Assembly: GCA_001769805.1 (NCBI GenBank)
Contig: MEPO01000022.1
Coordinates: 39,591 to 103,590, forward strand
Source: Bdellovibrionales bacterium GWA1_52_35
Lineage (GTDB): Bacteria > Bdellovibrionota > UBA1018
DNA: 64,000 nucleotides
Direction of reading: 5' to 3'
The position numbers and the translations under genes were made by a program. The notes under the pieces are model-generated. The model did not search any database. It saw nothing but the letters and a program-made list of their open reading frames with translations, and was not told where the DNA came from. Below, in pieces: positions 54,621 through 62,907 of the stretch (position 1 is its first letter; every line of letters starts with the position of its first letter).

Positions 54621-55340
54621 TCAGGTTTTCAGCTCAACTGCAGCTTTGGGTTCAGCTTCTTTGGGTTCGGTATCTTTTTTCTCGTCCTCATCTTCATCGT
54701 CGTCATCATCATTCATCCCGCGACGAGGTGTGAGATCCAGAGGCTTTCGCAGCATCAGGCGATTTTTGCCTTCAATTTCGCGACAGACTTTGGCTTTCAC
54801 CAGCTTCAGAGTGTCTGAAATCCTTGGGAAGCCGCGTTCAAGAAGACGTTCTCTGAGATGATCCTCGCCGGCTTCAGCGAGAAAAACACTGGGCTGCATC
54901 TGATGTCTCCGGTCAATGCGTTCACGCTGGAAAACGACGTAAACGGAATGAGGGCTGGTCTTGAGGCACCGTCCCACGAACGCCCTGGAATCAAGCAGTG
55001 TTGCGCGGGTCTTGGGGTCAAAAATTTTGCCGGGAAAAACAAAATGGGTGGACTTGGTTTTCGGGCGGACAACAAAAATCTGGGTTTCTCCCCCAGGACT
55101 GCTGCGACCCGAAAGAACGAAGTAGGGGGTCGCAGGCGTTTGATCATGGATGGTGCCCAGGATTTTAGGCTCCAGTAAATCGGTTTTCAGCGGAGGCGGT
55201 GCGACGATTCCTTCAGTAGCTCGAAAGTACAGTGTGGCCTCTTCCAGGCGGTCGACTTCAATGAGTGCCGGGGTAGTGGCCATGGCAGGCGTGAGTAGAA
55301 TCAGGGGCAGAAGAAGCAATGATGATATGCGGTTGGCCAT
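54621..55340 (-). CDS. Exported protein with acidic tail, unknown function
   Basis: 239 aa with a signal peptide (LLLLPLILLTPAMA). Residues ~25-200 form a beta-rich domain (TLYFRATEGIV, TPYFVLSGRSSPGGETQIFVVRPK), and residues ~205-239 are an Asp/Glu run (DDDDDEDEDEKK) followed by EPKEAEPK. The tail may bind cations. No family recognised. The divergent nfuA shares a 127-bp promoter region rich in dyads. Confidence 0.66.
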   Translation of the reverse strand: MANRISSLLLLPLILLTPAMATTPALIEVDRLEEATLYFRATEGIVAPPPLKTDLLEPKILGTIHDQTPATPYFVLSGRSSPGGETQIFVVRPKTKSTHFVFPGKIFDPKTRATLLDSRAFVGRCLKTSPHSVYVVFQRERIDRRHQMQPSVFLAEAGEDHLRERLLERGFPRISDTLKLVKAKVCREIEGKNRLMLRKPLDLTPRRGMNDDDDDEDEDEKKDTEPKEAEPKAAVELKT

Positions 55341-55347
55341 GAGCGAA

Positions 55348-55382
55348 TTTTAGAGAATCTAAAAATATTTTCTACTAGATTC
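55348..55382. promoter_or_regulatory. Overlapping dyads in the nfuA divergent promoter region
   Basis: TTTTAGA-GAA-TCTAAAA (55348-55364) overlaps a second perfect inverted repeat GAATCTA (55355-55361) / TAGATTC (55376-55382), and TCTACTAGA lies in between. The cluster is 8 bp from the start of the minus-strand gene and about 86 bp upstream of nfuA. It probably binds a dimeric regulator. Confidence 0.5.
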
Positions 55383-55467
55383 GCCTCCATTCTTTGCGTG
55401 CGCCGTGTTATATCGGGTTCATTCGTAGCTTGTGATGGAGATAGCTAACGTCTAAAAGGAGATCTCT

Positions 55468-56037
55468 ATGGTTGCCGGTTCATCAAATGACACTTATGTT
55501 TCGCTCGAATTCACTCCGAATCCAAATACGCTGAAGTACATGGTGAATCGCGAGCTGGTTCGGCGGAATGCGAACTTCACGACGGCTGTCGAAGCGCAGG
55601 CCAAGTCGCCGCTTGCTGCGAAACTCTTTGCGGTGCCGGGAATCGTTGGCGTTATGATCGGACGGAACTTCGTCACTGTGAGTAAATCCGAAGATGGCGA
55701 TTGGGACACCGTCCATCAGAATACTTCCAAAACCATCGAGCAGCATCTCGCCGCAAATTTACCTGTTCTGAACGAGGGTGTGGATCAGGAACGCGATGCG
55801 AGCGCTGATTCCGAAATTGAGCGCAAGATCAGGCAAATTCTCGATGATGAAATCCGTCCGGCAGTGGCCATGGACGGTGGCGATATCGTGTTCGACAGTT
55901 ATGAAGACGGGATCGTCTACCTTCATCTCCAGGGAGCCTGCGCCGGCTGCCCAGGTGCGCAAATGACTCTGAAAATGGGCGTCGAAAACCGTCTCCGCGA
56001 AGCCATTCCGGAAGTCATCGAAGTCGTTTCGGTTTAA
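55468..56037 (+). CDS. nfuA: NfuA-like Fe-S carrier (Nfu N-terminal plus NifU C-terminal domain)
   Basis: 189 aa. Residues ~10-95 are the Nfu_N scaffold domain (EFTPNPNTLKYMV, PGIVGVMIGRNFVTV). Residues ~115-189 are the NifU C-terminal domain with MDGGDIVF and the cluster-binding C-x2-C in GACAGCPGA. It holds a [4Fe-4S] cluster at a dimer interface and hands it to targets such as SdhB. AGGAGA site upstream. Confidence 0.9.
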   Translation: MVAGSSNDTYVSLEFTPNPNTLKYMVNRELVRRNANFTTAVEAQAKSPLAAKLFAVPGIVGVMIGRNFVTVSKSEDGDWDTVHQNTSKTIEQHLAANLPVLNEGVDQERDASADSEIERKIRQILDDEIRPAVAMDGGDIVFDSYEDGIVYLHLQGACAGCPGAQMTLKMGVENRLREAIPEVIEVVSV

Positions 56038-56080
56038 ACATTCGGGCCTTCTTGGCCCTGGTTTAGCATGGTGAGCGGCT

Positions 56081-56896
56081 ATGAAAACGAGAGTCCTGGT
56101 TTCCTTCGTGGTTTCCGTCCTGCTTTGTTCCTTTGCGCTGACCTTGACCGGTTGCGCGACTTCTCCATTGGGTCGCAAGCAGCTCATTCTGGTTCCTGAC
56201 TCGCAGATGAACGCGCTTGGAGTTCAGGCTTTTCAGCAGATGAAGGCCCAGACGCCGACTGCTTCCGATCCTTTGGTGAATCAGTATGTAACCTGTGTTG
56301 CCAAACCTATTACGGCAGCAGCCCAGAAGGACACCGGGATTTCAGATTGGGAAATTGTGGTCTTTCGTGATGAAACTGCCAATGCCTTTGCGCTACCCGG
56401 TGGCAAGATTGGCGTGCATACCGGACTTCTCAAGGTCGCCACCACTGCGGATCAGCTTGCGGCGGTGATTGGCCATGAAGTGGGGCATGTGATTGCCAAG
56501 CATGGGGCAGAACGGGTTTCCTCCGGCGTTGCGGCGCAAGGCGGCCTTGCGGTTCTGGATCAGGCTCTGGGGGGGGCTCCTTCGTCGGGGCGACAGCAGC
56601 TTCTGGCAGGCCTGGTCACGGTGGGGTTTTTACTGCCCCATAGCCGCACGCAGGAAAGTGAAGCGGATTTGATTGGTTTGAAGCTCATGGCGCGCGCGGG
56701 TTTTGATCCTCGTCACAGTATCAAGCTCTGGGAGAATATGAGAGCCGCGTCGGGCGGCGCGAGTCCACCCGAATTTTTTTCCACTCATCCGGCCAATGAA
56801 TCGCGAATTGAAAATCTGCAGAACAAGGTTTCTGAAGCCCTGCCTTTTTATGAACAGACGAAAAAGACGGGAAGTCTGCCGAATTGCCGACTCTGA
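56081..56896 (+). CDS. M48 metalloprotease lipoprotein (LoiP/YggG-like)
   Basis: 271 aa. The signal peptide ends in the lipobox LTGC. The catalytic core is VIGHEVGHVIAKHGAER (HExxH), with the third ligand in ESEADLIGLKLMARAGFDP and SPPEFFSTHPANESRI at the C-terminus, as in LoiP/BepA relatives. Likely an outer-membrane-attached protease in envelope quality control. Downstream of nfuA by 43 nt. Distinct from the Ste24 type at 5404. Confidence 0.9.
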   Translation: MKTRVLVSFVVSVLLCSFALTLTGCATSPLGRKQLILVPDSQMNALGVQAFQQMKAQTPTASDPLVNQYVTCVAKPITAAAQKDTGISDWEIVVFRDETANAFALPGGKIGVHTGLLKVATTADQLAAVIGHEVGHVIAKHGAERVSSGVAAQGGLAVLDQALGGAPSSGRQQLLAGLVTVGFLLPHSRTQESEADLIGLKLMARAGFDPRHSIKLWENMRAASGGASPPEFFSTHPANESRIENLQNKVSEALPFYEQTKKTGSLPNCRL

Positions 56897-56918
56897 GCTG
56901 CTGAATTGCTTTACTAGC

Positions 56919-57347
56919 TCATCCTGTTTTCAGAAATTTATCTGAACCCTTCAGGTCCGTGGTGCAGTAGGCACACCGGGTTGCTTCGGAAGGGATGTCG
57001 CTGAAGCACTCCGGGCACTTCCGGGTCGCGGGCTTTGTGGCCGTTTCCTGCTGCTTGTAACGGGCATTCATCCGGCTCATGGGGACGACTACGAAAAAAT
57101 ATACACCGGCCCCGACAAGGATGAAGGAGAGCAGGGAATTGACGAAGTTGCCGTAGTTGAAGCGACTGCCATTTACGGTAAAAAAGAGTCCAGAAAAATC
57201 AGGCTGGCCGCCGATCGCACCGATAACCGGCGTCAGAAGGTCTTTTACAAATGAGGTGACGACCGCCCCGAAGGCAGCGCCAATAACAACGGCCACCGCA
57301 AGGTCGATTACATTGCCTTTAAACAGGAATTGCCTGAAATTTTTCAT
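56919..57347 (-). CDS. mscL: Large-conductance mechanosensitive channel with C-terminal zinc ribbon
   Basis: 142 aa. The N-terminal FRQFLFKGNVIDLAVAVVIGAAFGAVV is canonical MscL TM1, and LLSFILVGAGVYFFVVVP is TM2. The periplasmic loop is short. In place of the usual C-terminal helix bundle is KCPECFSDIPSEATRCAYC, two C-x2-C pairs able to bind zinc. The channel releases solutes under osmotic downshock; the added ribbon is on the cytoplasmic side and could modulate gating or bind a partner. Confidence 0.92.
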   Translation of the reverse strand: MKNFRQFLFKGNVIDLAVAVVIGAAFGAVVTSFVKDLLTPVIGAIGGQPDFSGLFFTVNGSRFNYGNFVNSLLSFILVGAGVYFFVVVPMSRMNARYKQQETATKPATRKCPECFSDIPSEATRCAYCTTDLKGSDKFLKTG

Positions 57348-57416
57348 AGCAAAAATGGCTGCATAAAGCGTACTGCCGCTGCAAACTTTTAAATCCGTCT
57401 GGTTCGCAGTTCCGCG

Positions 57417-60400
57417 CTAGCTCGCTTCATCCTTGGACTCCGCACTGGCGCCCGACATGAATATCCGGCTGAGCTGGGCGCGAACCCAGATTCGGAAGCG
57501 GTCAATGTAGGCGTAGGCTGCCGGAATGACCACCAGTGTGAGCACTGTGGAGCTGATCAGGCCTCCCACGATCGCCACGCCCATGCCAGTCCGTTGGCGG
57601 GAAGCTTCATTCAGGCCCAGTGCGATCGGGAAAGTGCCAGCGATCAGGGCCATCGTCGTCATGAGAATGGGACGAAGCCGGGTCTTGCCCGCGATGATCA
57701 TGGCTTCGCTCCGGGTCTTGCCTGATTGGATCAGCTGATTGGCGTAATCGACGAGTAAGATGGAATTTTTGGATGCCACCCCCAGAAGCATGATCGTCCC
57801 GATCATTGAGAAGATATTCAGCGATTCGCCCGCAATAAAAAGCGCAACGAATGAACCGCAAAGCGCGAGAGGCAGGGCGAGCATGATCGTGAACGGCGTG
57901 ATGAAGGATTCATAGAGACTTGCCAGAATCAGGAAAATGAAAAGCGTACCAAAGCCCCCGGCGAGGAGCATGTTCATTGCCAGTTCCTGGAAGTTTTCGG
58001 CCTGGCCTATAAAGGAGTAGCGATAGCCCTGGGGCAGCGGGACATCCGTCTTGAACATCTCGTGGATATCGTCAATCGCTTCACCCATGCCCTGGCCGGG
58101 CGTGAGGTCGGCAGAAATCTGAATGTAACGAGCCCGGTCCTGCCGATTGATCGTGGCGGGCCCCTGCTTTTCAACCGCAGTTGCGACATCCGTCAGGCGC
58201 ACGAGATTGAAATTCATGTTCGGGACGTAAGTTTTCGCAAAGTTGTCTTTCAGATTGCGCTGGTCATCTTTTAAACGGACCCGGATATCGTATTCGCGGC
58301 CGTTCTCCCGGAATTTTGCGGGAGTGAAGCCCTCAATCTGGCCCCGGAGTTCCTGGCCCATGGTTTTACTCGAAATGCCGAGAGCCTTCATCCGTGTCTC
58401 CGTGGGCACGATCTGAAGTTCGGGCTTGCCGGGCCGGAAGTCCGTGTCGACATCCTTCAGGGCACGATGTTTCTTCAGGCGTTCTGCCGTGAGTTTTCCG
58501 ATTCGTTCGAGTTCCGTCTGGTCATTGCCCAGAATGACCATCGCAAATGGCCGCATTCCGAAGCCCATCGGGTCAAAGTCTTTCACCTTTGGATTCGCGT
58601 ACGCAAAAGGCTTGAGCTGTTCACGGAGCAGCTCCCTCACCTGACTGGTGTTGACCTTGCGCTGTTTGGAGGGAACGAGTCTGACGTAAATATCAGACAT
58701 GTTGGATTCGCCGTTACGGCCGCCGACCGTGAGCGCCGTCATCTCGATCTCTTTGTTGGCGCGAATGGTTTCGTCCACCTGCGTGGCCAGCGTATGCATT
58801 GTCGAAAGATTCGTTCCCGGGGGCAGGTCAAAGCCGACTGTGAATTCGCCGGCATCCTGGGGGGGCAGGAAGGTTTTGGGAACGCCCAGGACAGTGGCGA
58901 AGCTCAAAATGAAAACCAGGAAGCTCATGCTCAGGACAAAGAGCGGTCGGCGCAGCGTGAAGTGCAGGATATTCCCGTATTTGTCTTCAAGCCAGTTCTG
59001 GAAATGATCAAACTTCCTGACCGCGCGTCCGACAGTCCGGCTCCAGATGGAACGGGTCTCCTGATTCTTATGCAGCGACCCGGCGAAATAGGCCGAAAGC
59101 ATGGGCGCCATCGTCAACGCATCAAAAAGGCTGATACCCATCGCAAAGCAGATCGTCAGGCCGAATTCGCGGAAGAACTGGCCCACGATTCCGCTGAGGA
59201 AGCCCACTGGACCAAAGACGGCAATTACCGCAAGAGTGGTCGCGATCACGGCAAGTGTGACTTCTTTGGTGCCTTCCAGAGCCGCTGTTTTGGGGTCTTT
59301 GCCCATTTCGATGTGACGAAAAATATTTTCACGAACCACGATGGCATCATCGATCAGCAGACCGACGGACAGGCTCAGCGCAAGAAGAGTCATGATGTTG
59401 ATCGTGAAACCCGCCAGCTGCATCAAGATGAAGGCGCCGATCAGCGAATTGGGTAGCGCCAGTCCCGTGATGATGGTGGAGCGGCCATTTCCAAGGAAAA
59501 AGAAAACCACGAGAACGGCCAAAGTGATACCGAGCAGAATCGATTCCTCAACGTCCGTGACGTTGGCGCGAATCCAGATGCTGCCGTCACGCACGAGGCT
59601 GACGGTGGGCTTGCCTTTGAGATTCACCATTTCGGTATTGAGTTTCTCGATCCGCTTTTTTAGGGCGTCGACGACCGCAATGGTATTGGAGCCGGATTGC
59701 CGGTATGCATAAATAAAAAGCGCCTTTTTGCCATTAATAAACGCACGACTCGTTTCATCGGCGAGCGAGTCTTCGACGGTTCCGATTTCACTGATAGTGG
59801 TAGGAATGTCGCTGCCAAAGAAGTTGACGATCGTATTCTTGATGTCACTCAGTGAACGGAATTCTCCGATGCTCCGGAAGACCGTTTCCTGTTTGCCTTG
59901 ATCAGTCTTGCCGAGAGGGACGTTTTCGCCGGCAGCAGCGAGGCGACCTGCGACGGCAGTGACGGAGAGTTCGCGCGCTTTGAGTTTGTCGCGATCCAGC
60001 GCGACGCGGATTTCGCGTTTGCGTCCGCCGAGCACTTCGACCAGGCCGACTTGCGCCACCTGCTCGAGTTTGGGGCGGATGAAGTCATCGGCGACATCGA
60101 AGAGTTCGCCTTCCGCCAGCTCCGCATTTACCGAAAGAATCAGGATAGGTTGATCCGCTGGATCGAGGCGCCGGATGATGGGGTCCTGAACTTCGAGTGG
60201 CATTTTCTTTTTCGCCGCGCTCGCGCGATCACGAACCTGGGCTTCGGCATACTTGGCATCGGTTTCCATCGTGAATTCCGCGATCACCCGGCTCACGCCT
60301 TCCATGTTGATGGAACTGAGGCGTTTGATGCCAGAAACCGTGCTCATCTGGTCTTCCAGGGGTTTTGAAACCAGGGTCTCGATTTCCGCAGGCCCCGCAC

Positions 60401-60557
60401 CGGGGTAAATCGTCGTGATGGTCACGAACGGAAATGACAAATTCGGGAAGAGGTCCACACCGAGTTTGCTCATCGACTGCAGACCTACAGCTATGATGAT
60501 AATGACAAGGCTGGTGATGAAGGTCGGGCGCTTGATTGCAAGTTGGGCGAGGCTCAT
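57417..60557 (-). CDS. RND efflux pump inner-membrane protein (HAE-1/AcrB type)
   Basis: 1046 aa, full length, with two repeats of one plus five helices and two large periplasmic loops. In TM4, LSVGLLIDDAIVV carries the Asp pair of the proton relay. ASKNSILLVDYANQ in the second half carries the relay lysine. Porter-domain landmarks QDAGEFTVGFDLPPGTNL and GFGMRPFAMVI are present. Multidrug-type substrate range is likely. ATGA coupling to the TolC gene upstream; no adaptor gene lies in the operon. Confidence 0.95.
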   Translation of the reverse strand: MSLAQLAIKRPTFITSLVIIIIAVGLQSMSKLGVDLFPNLSFPFVTITTIYPGAGPAEIETLVSKPLEDQMSTVSGIKRLSSINMEGVSRVIAEFTMETDAKYAEAQVRDRASAAKKKMPLEVQDPIIRRLDPADQPILILSVNAELAEGELFDVADDFIRPKLEQVAQVGLVEVLGGRKREIRVALDRDKLKARELSVTAVAGRLAAAGENVPLGKTDQGKQETVFRSIGEFRSLSDIKNTIVNFFGSDIPTTISEIGTVEDSLADETSRAFINGKKALFIYAYRQSGSNTIAVVDALKKRIEKLNTEMVNLKGKPTVSLVRDGSIWIRANVTDVEESILLGITLAVLVVFFFLGNGRSTIITGLALPNSLIGAFILMQLAGFTINIMTLLALSLSVGLLIDDAIVVRENIFRHIEMGKDPKTAALEGTKEVTLAVIATTLAVIAVFGPVGFLSGIVGQFFREFGLTICFAMGISLFDALTMAPMLSAYFAGSLHKNQETRSIWSRTVGRAVRKFDHFQNWLEDKYGNILHFTLRRPLFVLSMSFLVFILSFATVLGVPKTFLPPQDAGEFTVGFDLPPGTNLSTMHTLATQVDETIRANKEIEMTALTVGGRNGESNMSDIYVRLVPSKQRKVNTSQVRELLREQLKPFAYANPKVKDFDPMGFGMRPFAMVILGNDQTELERIGKLTAERLKKHRALKDVDTDFRPGKPELQIVPTETRMKALGISSKTMGQELRGQIEGFTPAKFRENGREYDIRVRLKDDQRNLKDNFAKTYVPNMNFNLVRLTDVATAVEKQGPATINRQDRARYIQISADLTPGQGMGEAIDDIHEMFKTDVPLPQGYRYSFIGQAENFQELAMNMLLAGGFGTLFIFLILASLYESFITPFTIMLALPLALCGSFVALFIAGESLNIFSMIGTIMLLGVASKNSILLVDYANQLIQSGKTRSEAMIIAGKTRLRPILMTTMALIAGTFPIALGLNEASRQRTGMGVAIVGGLISSTVLTLVVIPAAYAYIDRFRIWVRAQLSRIFMSGASAESKDEAS

Positions 60558-62008
60558 GTGCGATCTCCGAAGAGTTTCAGTTGTGCTGCGAGGCTCAGGA
60601 TTTCGGCTTGGGAGCGGATTCGGGCGAGCTGGGCCAGTAAATAGTCCTGTTCAAAAAGAAGTACCTGGAAGGTGACGGTGCGCCCGTTCTGTAAACGGAT
60701 TTTCTCCCGGGCGAGCTTGGCGTACTGGGCATTCTCGAGCGAGCGCACGAGAGCGAAGCGCCGTTTAGCTTCGCCGAACCGCTCATTGAGTGATTTCCAG
60801 GAAACCTCTTCGTCCAGCTGTTTCTTGCTCAGAGTCTTGGCTGCTGCTGCTTGCTCCTGGGCCCAGGACTGCCGAACGGCGCTCGTCGTTGCAAACGCCA
60901 GAGGCATATTCAGTCGGATTCCTACCGCTTGGGTGGGGCGATTGGCCGAGAACGGATCTCCGAGTGAAGAGCTGAGAAGCTCGTTTTTTCCGTTCAGGGA
61001 ATAGGATGCAAAGAGATCTAACGTGGGGGTGTTCCGCTCTTTTGCGAGCTGGGCACTGGCGACAGCCAGGCGTTCTCCCTGTTCGGCGGCCCGGACGTCA
61101 TCGCGCGGACCGTTTCGAGAGGGCGCCTCCGCCTTTGCAGCCGCCTCGGGGTTGAAATCCGCGAGCTCCTCGGCAACGAGTTCAGAATCCATATTGCGGG
61201 CGAGATTGAAAGCACGGGAAGCTTCGCGCGCTTCGTTCAGTGCCGCCTCGTAATCGAGTTTGCGAACTTCAACCAGGGCATTGGCTTGCAGGACATCGGC
61301 TTCGTCTGCCAGTTGCAGATGAACCCGTTTCGAACTCCAGGTCTGGATTTTGTTCGCGCGATCGAGAGCGTCTTTTTGAACCGCCAGTGCTTGGCGTGCC
61401 AGAGCCAGGCGCCAGTAGCTGGTTTCGGCCTCCGTGAGCAGCGCTTTGAATTGAAAACGGTTGCCATAAGCCGATGAGAGGGCTTGTGCTTCGGTCAGGG
61501 TCTGGGTGGCGCGTACACTGCGTCCGAAGCCGTTGGCCCAGAGCGGTTGGGTGAGTTCAACTGAAGGGCGGGTTTCGAAGTAGGACGAAGACGGTGTCAC
61601 TACCGGACCGGCGCCGGTCATCGTGCTGACGTTTTTGAAAGAATAGTAATTCAAATTGTAGGTGACTTTCGCCTGCAAGCCGAAAGAGGTCTGCCAGCCC
61701 AAGCCGAGGGAATAGGCATTCGCGTGGGCTTTGTCGTAAGTCACCAGCGGTGTGTTTGAAAGTTTCTGGTCGCTAGCCAGCTGGGCGTTTCCGAGCAGGG
61801 CAGGAGAGGTGAGGAGAGCGGCTTCGGAAGCATCGTCTGATGAGCGTGAAAATGCAGCAACACTGCTTTCCCAGGCGCCCTGGATCGCGGGGTTGTTCTG
61901 TTGGACCTGGCTGAGGAACTCGGAGACCGAAAGACTGCTGGCCGCCGCCGCGGTGTTGGAAAATGCAGTGAGCAGAGTGAGTAGAATGGTAAGCGGCGTT
62001 TTGTTCAT
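60554..62008 (-). CDS. TolC family outer-membrane efflux protein
   Basis: 484 aa with a signal peptide (TILLTLLTAFSNTAAAA) and no lipobox. It has two long helical repeats (residues ~30-240 and ~250-480) with coiled-coil heptads and short strands between (SPALLGNAQLASDQKL, ETRPSVELTQPLWANG). Forms the outer duct for the RND pump. The stop overlaps the pump start and the start overlaps the tetR stop, both as ATGA. Confidence 0.9.
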   Translation of the reverse strand: MNKTPLTILLTLLTAFSNTAAAASSLSVSEFLSQVQQNNPAIQGAWESSVAAFSRSSDDASEAALLTSPALLGNAQLASDQKLSNTPLVTYDKAHANAYSLGLGWQTSFGLQAKVTYNLNYYSFKNVSTMTGAGPVVTPSSSYFETRPSVELTQPLWANGFGRSVRATQTLTEAQALSSAYGNRFQFKALLTEAETSYWRLALARQALAVQKDALDRANKIQTWSSKRVHLQLADEADVLQANALVEVRKLDYEAALNEAREASRAFNLARNMDSELVAEELADFNPEAAAKAEAPSRNGPRDDVRAAEQGERLAVASAQLAKERNTPTLDLFASYSLNGKNELLSSSLGDPFSANRPTQAVGIRLNMPLAFATTSAVRQSWAQEQAAAAKTLSKKQLDEEVSWKSLNERFGEAKRRFALVRSLENAQYAKLAREKIRLQNGRTVTFQVLLFEQDYLLAQLARIRSQAEILSLAAQLKLFGDRT

Positions 62009-62697
62009 GATGCACCTTCTTGCACGGTGTTTTTATGTCCGGTTGAAAAGCTGGTGGTGAATGCGCGAATGACACAGTCCAGGACCGTTTTGCGGTATTT
62101 GGGATCTGCAATGGTGTGATTGAAATATTTGCGGTTCAGTTTGTCGGCGCGACCGGAATTGATGACCGCACCGAAAGCCAGTCCGGCCAGGATGTTGGGC
62201 TCGAAAGTGGACTCGAGAATGCCCGCCTTCTGCGCTCTTGAAAAAAACTCGATCAGGGTTTCAAAGGATTTCAGAAAAGTTTCCTTGAATACTGGTTCGC
62301 AAGCCCCACCGCACTGATCGGACTCGCGATGAATCAGCTGCGTGATTTCGGGCTGTTCGATATGAGCAATCAGAAGTTCCTCAAAAAAAAGCTGCAGGCG
62401 GATCTGTACCTCTTCGAGAGAATTCGGGGTTTGAAGGACCCGATGTGCTGCGGCGAGGCGTTCTTTGCCAAATTGTTCGAGGCACGCTCGGTACAGGCCT
62501 TCTTTTCCATTGAAATGGTAGCTGACCAAACTGATGTTTGCCCCGGCGGCCCCGGCGATTTCTTTTACGGTCGTGCCGTCGAAGCCGTTCTTGGCAAAAA
62601 GAGTTGCAGCCGATTTCAGGAGGCGTTCGCGGGTATCGCCCCTGGGGTCCGCGTGCGAAGGGGGTGCGCCCGCGTTGGAATTGTTCTGTTTGGTCAT
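62005..62697 (-). CDS. TetR/AcrR family transcriptional regulator
   Basis: 230 aa. After a polar leader comes the N-terminal HTH RERLLKSAATLFAKNGFDGTTVKEIAGAAGANISLVSYHFNGKEGLY, a textbook TetR domain. The C-terminal ligand domain resembles the CerR/DUF1956 type (AFGAVINSGRADKLN). First gene of the efflux operon, so it likely represses itself and the pump until a substrate binds. The promoter is leaderless-type, with an inverted repeat over its -35. Confidence 0.93.
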   Translation of the reverse strand: MTKQNNSNAGAPPSHADPRGDTRERLLKSAATLFAKNGFDGTTVKEIAGAAGANISLVSYHFNGKEGLYRACLEQFGKERLAAAHRVLQTPNSLEEVQIRLQLFFEELLIAHIEQPEITQLIHRESDQCGGACEPVFKETFLKSFETLIEFFSRAQKAGILESTFEPNILAGLAFGAVINSGRADKLNRKYFNHTIADPKYRKTVLDCVIRAFTTSFSTGHKNTVQEGAS

Positions 62698-62703
62698 CGC
62701 TCA

Positions 62704-62732
62704 AGATTAAAGGTGAGGGTTTTGAGTGTCAA
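62704..62732 (-). promoter_or_regulatory. Leaderless-type promoter of the efflux operon
   Basis: On the minus strand TTGACA (62732-62727, perfect) is followed by a 17-bp spacer and TAATCT (62709-62704), and then 6 nt to the ATG at 62697. No Shine-Dalgarno is present. Confidence 0.65.
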
Positions 62733-62744
62733 ATGTTCGTTTGA
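62729..62744. promoter_or_regulatory. Candidate TetR operator TCAAA-6-TTTGA
   Basis: The inverted repeat overlaps the -35 of the efflux operon promoter, a usual place for autorepression. Arms are short (5 bp), so support is positional. Confidence 0.4.
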
Positions 62745-62786
62745 ATTAGTAAAATAGTTGATCAAAAGTATGCCTCATTTATAAAA

Positions 62787-62808
62787 AACTTATAAAAAAT
62801 AATAAGTT
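62787..62808. promoter_or_regulatory. Inverted repeat AACTTAT-8-ATAAGTT
   Basis: Perfect 7-bp arms, 90 bp upstream of tetR and 100 bp upstream of the lipoprotein gene, in an AT-rich stretch. A second operator for either direction is possible. Confidence 0.4.
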
Positions 62809-62846
62809 GAAGCTGAAAATATATTGTTTACTTTCATTAACATTAC

Positions 62847-62858
62847 TAAGTATACTTA
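62847..62858. promoter_or_regulatory. Palindrome TAAGTATACTTA over a -10 box
   Basis: A perfect 12-bp palindrome that contains TATACT (62851-62856), a likely -10 for the lipoprotein gene at 62908. A bound regulator would block that promoter. Confidence 0.45.
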
Positions 62859-62907
62859 ATACATGGGCACAGATATCAATACGACAAAAGTACAGGCTGG
62901 AGGATTT

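Noticed and set aside
57526..60368. Several long plus-strand frames inside the RND pump gene
   Set aside because: They are antisense shadows of a high-GC third-position pattern; the minus-strand gene has complete family motifs throughout.
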